Below are positions 1-8,965 of a stretch of 64,000 nt of DNA, in pieces. The notes beneath the pieces are model-generated. The model was given only the letters and a program-made list of their open reading frames with translations. It was not told the DNA's origin and did not search any database. Source of the DNA: Haloferax mucosum ATCC BAA-1512 (GTDB lineage: Archaea; Halobacteriota; Halobacteria; Halobacteriales; Haloferacaceae); assembly GCF_000337815.1 (NCBI RefSeq), contig NZ_AOLN01000018.1:682001-746000 (forward strand), read 5' to 3'. A program made the position numbers and the translations under genes. Within the stretch, counting starts at the first letter, position 1; the number at the start of each line of letters is the position of its first letter.

Positions 1-276
1 ACCGAGACGGAACTCGCAGGTGGAGAGCAAGGAGACATCGAACGGGCGGTGCTCGACGAGTTGAACCTCGAACCCGGCGACTTCGACCTGCCCGGAAACT
101 TCCGTTCGACGGGAACCAGACGCGCGATTCTCGTCAGAACCGACCTCGAAATCGACGGACGCGACGAGACCGAGACGGCCGACGAGAGCATCGCGTTCGA
201 TTTCGCGCTTCCGCACGGGTCGTACGCAACGGCCGTGATGCGGGAGTATCTGAAAGCCGGCCCGCTCGACCTCTAA
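1..276 (+). CDS. truD: tRNA pseudouridine(13) synthase TruD, C-terminal end (partial)
   Basis: Open reading frame entering from the left edge, read in frame 1 to a TAA stop; about 91 residues are visible. The tail carries [19 protein letters not shown], the typical C-terminal signature of the TruD family, which isomerises U13 of tRNA to pseudouridine. The catalytic Asp and the TRUD insertion lie outside the window. An internal GTG at 49 is not needed as a start because the frame is open to the edge. Identification rests only on the C-terminal motif, but this motif is distinctive for TruD among archaeal proteins. Confidence 0.85.
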   Translation, partial: TETELAGGEQGDIERAVLDELNLEPGDFDLPGNFRSTGTRRAILVRTDLEIDGRDETETADESIAFDFALPHGSYATAVMREYLKAGPLDL

Positions 277-287
277 GTCGGCCGCGT

Positions 288-1115
288 TTATTCGTCCGCG
301 TTCGCCCCGGATTTGACTCCGTGTTCCGCTTTCGTCTCCATCTGGCGTCGCAACTCGCTCGTCCGAGTGGTGGCGTAGCCGATGGCGGCGAACGGAAGCG
401 AAAGGAGCGCCGCGACCGCGGCAAAGCCGACCGCGAGCGCGACGGTCCCGGGTTCGAATGCCGCCGCTTCCGCGGCCGGCGGGAAGTACGACCACGCAGG
501 GACCGCGAACGCGACCGTCGAAACCGCCGCCCCGAGTCGTAACCGACCGAGAGCGCTCGCCACGCCGAGCGCGTAGCCAACCGCGAGCGGGAGCGCCAGC
601 GTCGCGGTACGGGCGACCGTCGCCCCGGCGAAGAGATACGCGACGCCAGCACCGAGCGCGATAGGTGCCATCGCGTACAGCGACCCGGTGACGACGCCGT
701 CGGTCTCCGAGCGTCCGGCGAAGACGGCCCCGGCGGCGGCGAGAAAGAACACGCCGGTTCCGGCGACGACGACCGGCCTGTCGCGGGCGAAAACCACGAC
801 GAGCGGGATGCCCGCGGAGGCGACGAGGGCGAAGGCGAGTTCGGCCGTCGTTCGGGTGTCCGTGGGGTCGCGGTGGACGAAAAACGCCCGGAAACTACCA
901 GCGGCGAGCCACGCGAACACGGCGAAAAGCGCCGTCGAAATCGGAGCCGACCGACGAAGGTACGACGCGATTGCCAACCCCGTGTCGAGAGCCGACTGCA
1001 ACAACTGGTTCGCAAGCCGAATCGTCGTCTCGGGGGCGAGCGCGAGTGCAACTAAGCCGACGAGACCCGCGAGCGCGAGCGGGGAGAGAGATGCGAGAAG
1101 TGCGCGACGACGCAT
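288..1115 (-). CDS. Polytopic membrane protein of unknown function
   Basis: About 275 residues starting at ATG 1115 (MRRRALLASLSP); longer upstream starts would run into the neighbouring promoter and lose hydrophobicity. The chain is Ala/Val/Leu-rich with roughly eight predicted membrane segments, a positively charged N-terminus and a short charged C-terminal tail (RQMETKAEHG). No catalytic motif is recognisable. It is convergent with truD (11 nt apart) and divergent from the DUF2103 gene. I do not recognise the family beyond a haloarchaeal membrane protein. Confidence 0.7.
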   Translation of the reverse strand: MRRRALLASLSPLALAGLVGLVALALAPETTIRLANQLLQSALDTGLAIASYLRRSAPISTALFAVFAWLAAGSFRAFFVHRDPTDTRTTAELAFALVASAGIPLVVVFARDRPVVVAGTGVFFLAAAGAVFAGRSETDGVVTGSLYAMAPIALGAGVAYLFAGATVARTATLALPLAVGYALGVASALGRLRLGAAVSTVAFAVPAWSYFPPAAEAAAFEPGTVALAVGFAAVAALLSLPFAAIGYATTRTSELRRQMETKAEHGVKSGANADE

Positions 1116-1248
1116 ATACGCTGGTCTCTCGGACACGGGAACCAATAGTTTTCGCCGCGGTTGGTGTGCGCGACCGCCGACAGAGAAAACAGCGGCCCGG
1201 AATCGATGCATAAACGACCTTTTGTACGCGCACACCCGACACGTCGGT

Positions 1249-1974
1249 ATGCACTGTGGGCGGTGTGGCAATCCGTTAGAGAAACCCGGAGACTACTGTC
1301 TCACCTGCAACACCGCCAACTGCGACGCCGTCGTCGCCGTCTTCGACACCGACCGCGCGACCCTGACGTTTCTCGACGAGGACGACGTCGTCGGCGAGAC
1401 GACGGTCACGACGATACCCGAGTCCGACGGCGAGACGAAAGTCGTCCAACTTCGGAACTTCGCCGGACTCGTCGCCGACGAGATTCGCCGGAAGCGCCCC
1501 GAAACCGTCTACGCCGCCGGCGAGCGCGCTCCGCTCCGAGAGACGCGCGCGCAACTGCACTACGAATTTTACCGGGTCTCGGACGACGCGCCGGTACAGA
1601 GCGTTCTCGACAGCCGCGGCGAGCGAGCGCTCGAAGTCGTCGATATTCCGCCCGCAGAGAAGCTCGGTGGGAGCCACACGACACTCATCGGTCGGCGAGC
1701 GGGTCGCCGCGCAATCGGCGTCGTCGCCGGGCACCCACACGTCAAGAAGGTCATTCCCGGTCCCATCGACGCCGGCGGGAAGGGGTCCAGAACGGGTCTC
1801 CGCGCGAAAGTGACCCGCGCCGACGACAACGGCAACGTCAGACTCCTGCTCCGCGACGGGTCGAGCGTCCAAGAAAATCGCATCGTTACGACGGCGATGA
1901 ACCGCGAGACAGGCGAGCGCGTCCGCGACGACCTGAACGAAGCGCTCCGCGAAGAAGAACTCCAAGACGAATAG
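1249..1974 (+). CDS. DUF2103-like predicted metal-binding protein
   Basis: 241 residues from ATG 1249. The N-terminus has a zinc-ribbon-like CGRCGNPLEKPGDYCLTC (CxxC...CxxC, residues 3-20), then an alpha/beta body containing HTTLIGRRAGRRAIGVVAGHPHVKKVIPG, which resembles the archaeal DUF2103/COG4031 family of predicted metal-binding proteins. Function is unknown; basic and glycine-rich segments around the conserved core could contact nucleic acid, but that is inference. The start is chosen because the Cys cluster begins immediately after it and the upstream part of the frame is only the antisense shadow of the membrane gene. Confidence 0.75.
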   Translation: MHCGRCGNPLEKPGDYCLTCNTANCDAVVAVFDTDRATLTFLDEDDVVGETTVTTIPESDGETKVVQLRNFAGLVADEIRRKRPETVYAAGERAPLRETRAQLHYEFYRVSDDAPVQSVLDSRGERALEVVDIPPAEKLGGSHTTLIGRRAGRRAIGVVAGHPHVKKVIPGPIDAGGKGSRTGLRAKVTRADDNGNVRLLLRDGSSVQENRIVTTAMNRETGERVRDDLNEALREEELQDE

Positions 1975-2162
1975 CGTCAGCGCCGGGAGACGGGAGAGCC
2001 GAACACTGGTGGTCCCGAGTAGAAAGTCGAGCATCGGGAGTCTGGAGTAGAGAGTCGAACGCCGAGAGCCGACTGCTCAGCGAGTGACCGGAAAAACGCG
2101 TGACCCGAGGGGAACGGAAAAACAGCTGATTCCAGTAGGTATAGTGGGCAGTCAGGCCGTGG

Positions 2163-3173
2163 TTACGCCGACTCGCCCGCCTCCGACGGAGTCGTCTCGA
2201 TGTGGACCGGTTCCGTCTCCGGTTCGCCCCGTGCTTGCTGGTCACGGTACCACGCGACGGTTTCGGCGATTGCGTCCTCCAGCGGCGTCGGTTCGACCGC
2301 ATCGCCGAAGGTGTCACGGAACTTCGTGTCGAGGACGACGTAGGGTTCTTCGAAGGCGTATCGCATCTCCGCGAGTTCGCCGAGCGGCGAGCTAACGAGG
2401 GCACCGAGCGTCAACAGCCAGTCGGAGACGGCGACGATGTGCGGGAAGCCGGGGTCCGTGTCCGCGGCGTCGTAGACGAGTTCGACGAACCGGCGCGTCG
2501 AGACCGTTTCCGGGTTCGGAACGTGCCACGCCTCGCCCAATGCCTCGTCGCGCTCGCCGAGGAAGACGAGCGCCCGCGCGAAGTCGGGAACGTAGGTGTA
2601 GGTGTGGGCGAGTTGCGGGTCGCCGAAGACCGTCGCGCGCCGCCCCGCGACGGCGGCCCCAAAGACCTGCTCGCCGACGACTGAGTCGCGGACACGCGGG
2701 CCGAAGAAGTCGCTCGCGCGGCCGATAGTCGCCTCGATTCGGCCCGCTTCGTGGGCGTCGAAAACGAGGTTCGCGCAGTCGGCTCTGGTCTGTCCTTTCG
2801 GTCCGGTCGCCAGATACGGCAGGTCTTCCGTGAGACGGGTCTCGGCGGGACCGTACATGTAGAGGTTGTCGGCGACGACGAGGCGCGCGTCGGCGGCTTC
2901 GACACCGGCGATGACGCCGTGAATCAGGTCCGGGAACTCCTCGACCCACTGCTCGTAGGACGGTTGCGAGCACTGATAGACGACGTCGGCGCCCGCGAAC
3001 GCATCGACTGCGTCGTCGGGGTAGACGACATCCGCGTGTCGGTGTTCGACTCCGTCGGGGAGGTCGGGAGTCGAGTCGCGCGTCACGACGACACTGTCGG
3101 CTCCGCGCGCCTGAAGTACGTCCACGACCGCGAGTCCGACGGGACCTGCACCGACGACGACGTGTTGTGTCAT
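2163..3173 (-). CDS. NAD-dependent epimerase/dehydratase (extended SDR)
   Basis: 336 residues from ATG 3173. The N-terminus [16 protein letters not shown] is a Rossmann nucleotide-binding loop of the GxGxxG type, followed by the pattern of extended short-chain dehydrogenases acting on nucleotide sugars or similar substrates ([21 protein letters not shown], with Tyr-rich active-site region near residue 110). The canonical YxxxK is not evident in simple form (MYGPAETRL), so catalysis may be atypical. It is divergent from rpl37ae across about 100 nt. Substrate cannot be assigned. Confidence 0.75.
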   Translation of the reverse strand: MTQHVVVGAGPVGLAVVDVLQARGADSVVVTRDSTPDLPDGVEHRHADVVYPDDAVDAFAGADVVYQCSQPSYEQWVEEFPDLIHGVIAGVEAADARLVVADNLYMYGPAETRLTEDLPYLATGPKGQTRADCANLVFDAHEAGRIEATIGRASDFFGPRVRDSVVGEQVFGAAVAGRRATVFGDPQLAHTYTYVPDFARALVFLGERDEALGEAWHVPNPETVSTRRFVELVYDAADTDPGFPHIVAVSDWLLTLGALVSSPLGELAEMRYAFEEPYVVLDTKFRDTFGDAVEPTPLEDAIAETVAWYRDQQARGEPETEPVHIETTPSEAGESA

Positions 3174-3275
3174 AATCCCACATACGAGATGAGATACCAA
3201 AGGCGTGCCGCGGGGAGCCACGGTCCGAGACGACTCGCAGGCTTTATCCATGCCGACGAGGTAGTTCGCGGTACT

Positions 3276-3542
3276 ATGGCCGAAAAGAAGGCTCGATCCG
3301 TCGGAAGTGCCGGGCGCTTCGGCGCACGGTACGGCCGCGTCGCTCGCCGCCGCGTCAAGGAAATCGAAGCTGAAATGCGCAACGCGAAGGTTGACGGCGA
3401 CAACGTCACCCGCGTCGAAACCGGAATCTGGAAGAACGAAGAGACCGGCGAAATCTTCACCGGAGGGACCTACCGTCCCCAGACCCCGGCCGGAAAGCAG
3501 GTCCGCCGTTCTATCCGCGCCGCGCTCACCAGCGAAGAATAA
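3276..3542 (+). CDS. rpl37ae: 50S ribosomal protein L37Ae (eL43), without zinc-finger cysteines
   Basis: 88 residues from ATG 3276. The N-terminal [20 protein letters not shown] and the C-terminal [19 protein letters not shown] are the L37Ae (eL43) core of the large ribosomal subunit. In most archaea and eukaryotes this protein has a central C-x2-C...C-x2-C zinc finger; here the corresponding region reads [23 protein letters not shown] and the protein has no Cys at all. A TATA-like CTTTATCC lies about 28 nt upstream. It is followed by rpoP and pcc1, a common archaeal arrangement of information-processing genes. Confidence 0.93.
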   Translation: MAEKKARSVGSAGRFGARYGRVARRRVKEIEAEMRNAKVDGDNVTRVETGIWKNEETGEIFTGGTYRPQTPAGKQVRRSIRAALTSEE

Positions 3543-3575
3543 TCTCAAAGTACTCTCGATTCCTCACATCTCACA

Positions 3576-3710
3576 ATGAGCTACAAGTGTTCCCGGTGCA
3601 AGCGCGACGTCGAACTGGACGAGTTCGGTGGCGTTCGTTGCCCGTACTGTGGGCACCGCGTCCTGCTGAAGGAGCGGTCCCCCAACGTGAAAGAAGTCGC
3701 CGTCGAGTAG
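3576..3710 (+). CDS. rpoP: DNA-directed RNA polymerase subunit P (Rpo12)
   Basis: A 44-residue protein from ATG 3576 to TAG 3710. It contains CSRC and CPYC zinc-binding pairs separated by an acidic stretch ending in GGVR, then a basic tail [18 protein letters not shown]. This is the size and pattern of archaeal RNA polymerase subunit P (homolog of eukaryotic Rpb12), a zinc-ribbon subunit bound near the Rpb2/Rpb3-like assembly. It lies 33 nt after rpl37ae and 1 nt before pcc1, so the three are likely cotranscribed. Confidence 0.93.
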   Translation: MSYKCSRCKRDVELDEFGGVRCPYCGHRVLLKERSPNVKEVAVE

Positions 3711-3711
3711 C

Positions 3712-3981
3712 GTGCGCCCAGCGCACAGCGCTTCTCTCGAATTCGACTACCCCGACGAGCGGCGCGCACGCACCGTCGAGCGAAGCGTCGCCGTCGAAGT
3801 CGGAGAAATTGACGACGCCCGTTCAGGGGCGCGCGTCCGCCGGGAGGGTCGAACCGTCGTCGTGACGGTCGAAGCCGGCGACCTCGTCGCTCTCCGCGCG
3901 GGGGTCAACTCGTGGATTCGGCTGGTCGAAACCGCCGAAACGGTCGCCGCCGCAAGCGACACCCGTTCACAGTCGGCATAA
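3712..3981 (+). CDS. pcc1: KEOPS complex subunit Pcc1
   Basis: 89 residues from GTG 3712, one nucleotide past the rpoP stop. The fold pattern is that of Pcc1: LEFDYPDERRARTVERSVAVEV, a central strand VRREGRTVVVTVEAGDLVALRAG and a C-terminal helix NSWIRLVETAETV. Pcc1 is the dimerising subunit of the KEOPS complex that makes the t6A37 modification of ANN-decoding tRNAs. Length matches the family (about 80-90 residues). GTG is the only start consistent with the spacing and the conserved N-terminal strand. Confidence 0.85.
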   Translation: MRPAHSASLEFDYPDERRARTVERSVAVEVGEIDDARSGARVRREGRTVVVTVEAGDLVALRAGVNSWIRLVETAETVAAASDTRSQSA

Positions 3982-4081
3982 CTCGCACGTGCCGGTTGGG
4001 TGTCGAAGGTCGAAGCTCGACGACCCGATTCCGCGTGGGAGACCGCGGGTGTTTTAGGGCCGGCGTCCCGTCGGTTCGGGT

Positions 4082-4459
4082 ATGCAGGGAAGTCTGCCGC
4101 CAGAAGCGCAGGAGAAGCTCGAAGAACTGCAGAACCTTCAGGAGACCGCACAGAACGTCTCCGAACAGAAGCAGTCCTCTGAGTCGGCACTCAACGAAGC
4201 AAAGACGGCGCTCGAAACGCTTGAAGACATCGACGCCGAGTCGAAGATGTACCGCGAAGTCGGCGAACTCCTCGTCGAAACCGACTACGAGTCCGCTCAG
4301 GAAGACCTCGAAGAGAAGGTCGAGAGCCTCGAAGTCCGCGTCGAACAGCTGACCAAACAGGAGACGCGCGTCCAAGAGAAGTTCGAGGGTCTGCAGGAAG
4401 AACTCCAGCAGATGCTTCAGGGCGGCGGTGCCGGTCCGATGGGCCCCGGCGGCGCATAA
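4082..4459 (+). CDS. pfdB: Prefoldin subunit beta
   Basis: 125 residues from ATG 4082 ([16 protein letters not shown]). The protein is two long coiled-coil helices (about residues 8-50 and 75-115) joined by a beta-hairpin region around [20 protein letters not shown], the layout of prefoldin beta. Prefoldin is a hexameric cytosolic chaperone of two alpha and four beta subunits handing unfolded proteins to the thermosome. The Gly-rich tail [12 protein letters not shown] is typical of haloarchaeal versions. Its stop directly precedes the ATG of the DUF3194 gene. Confidence 0.95.
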   Translation: MQGSLPPEAQEKLEELQNLQETAQNVSEQKQSSESALNEAKTALETLEDIDAESKMYREVGELLVETDYESAQEDLEEKVESLEVRVEQLTKQETRVQEKFEGLQEELQQMLQGGGAGPMGPGGA

Positions 4460-4714
4460 ATGCCACAGCCGACGGACGAAGAAGTGGTCCAAGCCGCCGC
4501 AGAGGCGGCTGAGGGCCTCATCTTCGCCCGCTTCAAGCAGTCTCGCGTCACAGACTTCGACGTCACCGTGACGTTCGAAGACGGCGTCCTCGACGTTGAC
4601 GTGTATATCAACGCTCCCGACGATGCCGAAGACGCCGACGCGGTCGCCGAGGAGGCGGCTAAGACGGCACAGGAGGCCGTGGACGAACTGTTCGCGGCCG
4701 CCGACGAAGAGTAA
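4460..4714 (+). CDS. DUF3194 family protein
   Basis: 84 residues from ATG 4460, immediately after the pfdB TAA with no gap. It has a helix-strand-strand-helix pattern (VVQAAAEAAEGLIFAR, DFDVTVTFEDGVLDVDVYI, AVAEEAAKTAQEAVDELF). Small proteins of this kind (DUF3194) are found next to prefoldin beta in many archaea, so a role linked to chaperone assembly or to the same expression unit is plausible but unproven. The sequence is strongly acidic, as expected for a halophile. Confidence 0.8.
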   Translation: MPQPTDEEVVQAAAEAAEGLIFARFKQSRVTDFDVTVTFEDGVLDVDVYINAPDDAEDADAVAEEAAKTAQEAVDELFAAADEE

Positions 4715-4916
4715 CAAGGGACTCTCGCGGGAACCCCCCGCACTCGTTTCTACGCCGGTGAGCGATTGCGTTTCGGCGCTGCCAGTCCGGGCCGGACACG
4801 GCGCAGACCGTCAGTGCTCGTATTCACTTCGTCCTCACACTCGGATTCGTGCCTGACGACCCCGTAAGGGGGTACTGCCCGGTACAACTATACACTACTA
4901 TGGTCTATGGTGACGC

Positions 4917-5126
4917 ATGTCAATACGAAGAACGCCGAGAGGAACGACCGCATTGGACCGACTGCGAGAACGATACAGCGACGCCGACCACACGTGTTCG
5001 GAGTGCGGTTTCGTCGATACCGACAGCGGTTGGTCGGCGAAGACGACCGGGTCGAGCGTGCTCTACAGACACGTCTGTCCGAGTTGCGGTGCCATCGAAA
5101 CGCGGACGCTCTCGCTGAAGTCATGA
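4917..5126 (+). CDS. Small zinc-finger protein (HVO_0649-like)
   Basis: 69 residues from ATG 4917. Two CxxC pairs (CSEC at about residue 27 and CPSC at about 54) separated by some 24 residues form a single zinc ribbon; the rest is short and partly basic (RRTPRGTTALDRLRERY). Haloarchaea encode many such zinc-finger microproteins, some affecting motility and biofilm in Haloferax, but no function can be deduced here. A TATA-like ACTATACACTA lies upstream. The gene stands alone between the prefoldin group and the DUF2070 gene. Confidence 0.75.
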   Translation: MSIRRTPRGTTALDRLRERYSDADHTCSECGFVDTDSGWSAKTTGSSVLYRHVCPSCGAIETRTLSLKS

Positions 5127-5241
5127 GACGCCACGTTCCGAGCGGCCGATTCTACGTTCGGTTCGAGCGGTCCGGGCGGTGAGTGGTAGTACGTTCGCAC
5201 GCGAGCCATCCTGCGTCGAATCTCGAAAGCGCTCGTGACGC

Positions 5242-7155
5242 TTACGTGAGGAAGAACACGAGTAGACTGACGGCCATCGATGCCAGCAGGACGGCGAGCG
5301 CGAGCGCGCCGCCCATCGAGACGACGACGTTCGCGTGACTGGCGAGGGTTTCGGTCCGGTCGTTGCCGAAGATGGTCACTTCGGCGCGCTCTGTCGCCAT
5401 TCCCGCGCGGACGGGTTCGCTGTCTTCGAACGCCTCGGTGGCGAGTCGCTCGATTGTTTCGACGAGTTCGTCCTGGTCGATAGCCGCGCCGACCTGATTT
5501 TCGGCCTCGACGGTGTTGACGATGTGCGTGTCCGTCGTCATCACCTCAGCGATGTCTGCCATCGCGTCCGGGCCAGTGGTTATCGTCTCGACGATTCGGT
5601 CGCGGAGTCCCGGTTCCATGTTGTTGCCGTCGATAAGGACGTAGGCGGTCGTCTGGTCGTTTACGCGCATCAAGGCCACGCGAATCCCGAGCGGGCCGAT
5701 TCCCTCGCGGGGCGTCCAGTCGGTTTCGTCCGCGGCAACGCCGAGAAAGAGCGTTCCCTGCGGGAGGGTGACGAGTTTTTCGCCTGCGAGACCCGCGGCG
5801 GAAATCATGTCGAACGACCGCTTACTTCCGGGCGTGACGTGGCCGAGGTCCGGACCCTGTAGGCCGTTGTTACAGTTGTGTGCGTCCACGAGGAGGACGT
5901 TTCGGAGCCCCGCCGTGCGGGCCTCAGCGGACGCGGAGAGACCGACCGCGTACTCCACGTCGTCTGCGAACTGCGGTGCGTACGTCGAGATGAGAACCGC
6001 GTCGTCGCCGAAGCGCTGACCGAGCATCTTCACGTCGCCGGATTCGACGCGGATGCTCTCTGTCACGTCGGACCCGTACTCGATTTTGTCGTAGGCGCTG
6101 TCGGCGGCGTCGAGCACGACATCAACTTCGCGTTCGGTGACGAGGTTGAAGTCGTGACCGGCGGTCGCGTGCGGCGGAAACGCCAGTCCCTCGGCGCGTC
6201 GGGCCATTCGCTCGGGGAAGTTGCCGCCGCCGATTTCGCCCATCGGACCGGGGTGAATCATCGGCAGGACGAATCTAGCCTTTTCGCTCCCGTCATCGCG
6301 CTGGAACGAGAGCACGGTGATGGGGACGATCGCTTCCTGTCCGAGTTGCTCGAAGAAGTCTTCTAACTCTCTTGTCCCCTCGGCGATGTGGCCGATGAAC
6401 CCGCGGATGAAGTCGAGAATCGACACGCCGAGACTCCGTCGCCACGGGCGGTCAACGACGCGAAGGAAGGCGTAGACGCCGACCGCGTAGATGATACAGG
6501 TAATCGCAAGCAGTTGGAAGTGGCTGAGAGCGATTGCCGACAGTTCGGGCGGCGCTCTGCCCGAGCGAGCGAGATACGGCATCAGGTAGGCCTCCGTGAT
6601 GGGACCGCCGACCTTGATGAACTGAAGCGTCCCGCTGTAGATGAAAAGCAGGGCCGCGGCCGTGACCGTCTGGATGCTCGCCGGGACCGACGCGATGAGA
6701 AGCGACGAGCGCGAGACGGCCATGACGATGAGCAGACGGAACGCGAACACCGACGCGAGGGCGACGACGAACGCGTCGAAGACGAACGTCTGTCCGAGAC
6801 CAGTCGCATACGAGATAATCGCCGCCAGCGTGACGATGGCCACGATCATGATTTCGCCCGCCAGCGCGAGAAGCGACGAGCGGTTACGCGTCAGTTTTCC
6901 GCCGACGAGGCGGTCAACGCCGGTAGTTCCGAAGGCCGCGACGACCGTCGGAATACCGATAAAGAAGATGCCTTCCCAAGCGTCCCGACCGAAGAAGAAA
7001 AGCCCCCGCCACGACCCGGCGAAGTCGCCCGAGTCGAACGCCGCGATGCCAGCCATCGCGGCGACGAGCAAGGCGAACCCGAGACTCGTGTACCAGTTGG
7101 GTGCGCGGAAAATGAACCGCGACAACCCAGCAAGGTCGCTCTGCGTGGAGGTCAT
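5242..7155 (-). CDS. DUF2070 family membrane protein
   Basis: 637 residues from ATG 7155 (MTSTQSDLAGLSRFIFRAPNWYTS). The N-terminal 230 residues hold about seven membrane segments; a large soluble middle section follows with FVLPMIHPGPMGEIGGGNFPERM and VLLVDAHNCNN, the hallmark conserved blocks of the archaeal DUF2070 family; a final membrane helix closes the chain (LALAVLLASMAVSLLVFFL). Conserved His/Asp/Asn residues in the soluble part hint at a metal-dependent hydrolase-like site, but activity is unknown. The GMP synthase subunit gene lies just upstream on the same strand. Confidence 0.85.
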   Translation of the reverse strand: MTSTQSDLAGLSRFIFRAPNWYTSLGFALLVAAMAGIAAFDSGDFAGSWRGLFFFGRDAWEGIFFIGIPTVVAAFGTTGVDRLVGGKLTRNRSSLLALAGEIMIVAIVTLAAIISYATGLGQTFVFDAFVVALASVFAFRLLIVMAVSRSSLLIASVPASIQTVTAAALLFIYSGTLQFIKVGGPITEAYLMPYLARSGRAPPELSAIALSHFQLLAITCIIYAVGVYAFLRVVDRPWRRSLGVSILDFIRGFIGHIAEGTRELEDFFEQLGQEAIVPITVLSFQRDDGSEKARFVLPMIHPGPMGEIGGGNFPERMARRAEGLAFPPHATAGHDFNLVTEREVDVVLDAADSAYDKIEYGSDVTESIRVESGDVKMLGQRFGDDAVLISTYAPQFADDVEYAVGLSASAEARTAGLRNVLLVDAHNCNNGLQGPDLGHVTPGSKRSFDMISAAGLAGEKLVTLPQGTLFLGVAADETDWTPREGIGPLGIRVALMRVNDQTTAYVLIDGNNMEPGLRDRIVETITTGPDAMADIAEVMTTDTHIVNTVEAENQVGAAIDQDELVETIERLATEAFEDSEPVRAGMATERAEVTIFGNDRTETLASHANVVVSMGGALALAVLLASMAVSLLVFFLT

Positions 7156-7272
7156 TTTCCGAACAGACAAAACGGAGGCCGGTAAATGTCTCGGCTTGTT
7201 TCGCAGAGACGACGATGAAGAATGAGAAGAATCGAGAGGTACAGGCGCTAATACGGTCAAAAAGCCACAGTT

Positions 7273-7824
7273 CTACTGTTCGCAGACCGCGATGAAGTTC
7301 TCGAAGACTTCCTCGCCCTCGTCGGTGTGGGCGACTTCGGGGTGCCACTGGACGCCGTAGAGGTTGCGGTCGGCGTCGCTCATGGCCTCGATGGTACAGA
7401 CATCGCTCGTTGCGGTGTGCGTGAAGCCATCGGGAACTTCTTTGACCTCGTCGGCGTGACTGGCCCAAACGCGCGTTTCGGGCGCGAGCGAGCCAACGAG
7501 TGGGTCGTCTCCGTCGAGAATATCGACATCGACGTCGGCGTAGCCACCGTAGTCACCGGAGCCGACGCGACCACCGAGTTCTTCGGCGAGAATCTGCATG
7601 CCGAGACAGATGCCGAGAACGGGAACGTCGAGGTCGAGGTAGTCGGCGCTCCGGCCGATACGGTCCATGTCGGGACCGCCGGAGAGGACGATTCCGTCCG
7701 CGTCGATGGCTTCGGGGTCCGTGTCGTTGTCGATGAGTTCGGTATCGACGCCGAGGTCACGGAGTGCGCGTCGTTCGAGGTGGGTGAACTGCCCTTGGTT
7801 GTCGATGACGACGATGCGGGTCAT
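7273..7824 (-). CDS. guaAa: GMP synthase, glutamine amidotransferase subunit A
   Basis: 183 residues from ATG 7824 (MTRIVVIDNQGQFTHLERR). It is a class I glutamine amidotransferase: catalytic Cys in VLGICLGMQIL, the His-x-Glu pair in VQWHPEVAHT, and the oxyanion segment LSGGPDMDR. Only the glutaminase half is present, as in archaea where GMP synthase is split into subunits A and B; it supplies ammonia for conversion of XMP to GMP. The ATP-pyrophosphatase subunit B is not in this window. A 117-nt gap separates it from the DUF2070 gene downstream. Confidence 0.93.
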   Translation of the reverse strand: MTRIVVIDNQGQFTHLERRALRDLGVDTELIDNDTDPEAIDADGIVLSGGPDMDRIGRSADYLDLDVPVLGICLGMQILAEELGGRVGSGDYGGYADVDVDILDGDDPLVGSLAPETRVWASHADEVKEVPDGFTHTATSDVCTIEAMSDADRNLYGVQWHPEVAHTDEGEEVFENFIAVCEQ

Positions 7825-7914
7825 GTGCCGGATTGGACTAGCGTGCCTAAAAGTGAATCGAAGAGTGGCCGATATACGCGTATCCGTGCATCGAAGTGGC
7901 ACATTCGTCAATCG

Positions 7915-8439
7915 TTAGGTGTCGTCAACGCGGTCCCGTGCCGACCGGAATCCCAACTCTGCTTGCTCTTTCGTCCGCCGTCCTTCACGCGCCGCGATAG
8001 CCTCCGGGTCGGGCGCGGCGTCGTCGTCGATGCGGGCGAACGATTTGTGGACTTTCGTGTGACACCAGCGACACAGCGCGACCGTGATTTCGTGTGAGGG
8101 GTCGGTCCCGTCGCGGGTGCCGTAAGAGAGGTGATGTTCTTCGAGAAGCGGGCGAGCCGTCGAATCGTGGGCCATGCGGACCTCTTCGAGTCCACACCGA
8201 GTGCACTCGCGGCCGCTCGTCGTCGCGGCGTAGTGCGGGCAGTCGCGGAATGCACAGCCGTCGGCGGCGGCGACGCAGTCGTAGTCCTCGCGCGCTCGTT
8301 CGCGGGCGAACGCCGGGTCGCGGTCGGCGTACTCGCGGGCGAGACGACAGTGCCCGTCGCTCGTGAGGTGGTCACAGCGGCCCGCGTGGTCGTAGGGGTC
8401 GTCAACGCCCACGGGTGTTCCTGTCGGCGTCCGCTCCAT
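7915..8439 (-). CDS. HNH-type zinc-binding protein
   Basis: 174 residues from ATG 8439. The N-terminal half has several Cys residues (GRCDHLTSDGHCRLA, CAFRDCPHY, CTRCGLEEVRMAHD); the second half contains LLEEHHLSYG followed about 20 residues later by LCRWCHTKVH, matching the beta-beta-alpha metal core of HNH nucleases (His-His ... Cys-x-x-Cys-His ... His). The canonical Asn is not clear. A nuclease or DNA-binding role is plausible; family naming beyond HNH-like is not possible from sequence alone. Confidence 0.7.
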   Translation of the reverse strand: MERTPTGTPVGVDDPYDHAGRCDHLTSDGHCRLAREYADRDPAFARERAREDYDCVAAADGCAFRDCPHYAATTSGRECTRCGLEEVRMAHDSTARPLLEEHHLSYGTRDGTDPSHEITVALCRWCHTKVHKSFARIDDDAAPDPEAIAAREGRRTKEQAELGFRSARDRVDDT

Positions 8440-8525
8440 GCGGCGGATTCGGGATGGCGACGGCCTAAACCTTGCTCTCGCGCCCCGGCGGTGGTTTCAT
8501 CACGCCCCCAATCGAAACCGGGTGC

Positions 8526-8873
8526 GTGAGACTCGTACACCGACAGAACGGAGACCAGTCCACGCTCGCGTCGAACGTCGAGACGGCCGACTCGTTTCTC
8601 TCGCAGGCGCGCGGGCTGATGTTCAGAACCTCCGTTCCGGACGACTACGCGCTCGTCTTCCAGTTCGGCGATGCGGACCGCCATAGTCTCCACATGGTGT
8701 TCGTCCCGTTCGACATCGACGCGCTCTGGCTCGTCGGCGACGAAGTAACGAAGAAAAAACGACTGTCCGCGTGGACCGGTATCGGCTTCGGCATGGCCGA
8801 TACGATTATCGAACTCCCCGCCGGCGCGGCCGACGATGTAGAGCCGGGCGACCTCGTCGAACTCGCCGAGTGA
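8526..8873 (+). CDS. DUF192 family protein
   Basis: 115 residues from GTG 8526 (MRLVHRQNGDQSTLASNVETADSFLSQARGLMFR). The RGLMFR motif, the following VFQFGDADRHSLHMVFVPFDIDALWLVGDEV and the WTGIGFG...IIELPAG segment are typical of DUF192, a small beta-rich family found in bacteria and archaea and often secreted or periplasmic in bacteria. No signal peptide is seen here. The GTG start fits the length of the haloarchaeal family and avoids the shadow sequence upstream. Confidence 0.8.
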   Translation: MRLVHRQNGDQSTLASNVETADSFLSQARGLMFRTSVPDDYALVFQFGDADRHSLHMVFVPFDIDALWLVGDEVTKKKRLSAWTGIGFGMADTIIELPAGAADDVEPGDLVELAE

Positions 8874-8930
8874 CCCCTCGAAACGGTGATTCAACCCCGA
8901 TTGGACACCAATTTCTGTCGGAACCCTCTC

Positions 8931-8940
8931 GTTTATACAT
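8931..8940 (+). promoter_or_regulatory. TATA box before the isopropylmalate/citramalate synthase gene
   Basis: GTTTATACAT lies about 26-35 nt before the ATG at 8966, the expected spacing for a leaderless or nearly leaderless archaeal transcript that would begin inside or at the small ORF rather than at the synthase start 9024. Confidence 0.5.
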
Positions 8941-8965
8941 TCATCGACAGATGTGTTCAATTACA

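Noticed and set aside
134-1051. Long Arg/Ser-rich reading frame on the minus strand opposite and across the membrane gene
   Set aside because: It is a third-frame shadow of the real gene in high-GC DNA: Arg/Ser-rich, no motif, and the real gene has a coherent hydrophobic sequence in its own frame.
1161-2087. Arg-rich ORF overlapping the DUF2103 gene in another frame
   Set aside because: Poly-Arg composition is a frame-shadow artefact; DUF2103 frame has a zinc-ribbon and family motif.
5768-6019. Plus-strand ORFs across the DUF2070 gene
   Set aside because: Antisense to a strongly supported conserved membrane protein and lacking any motif.
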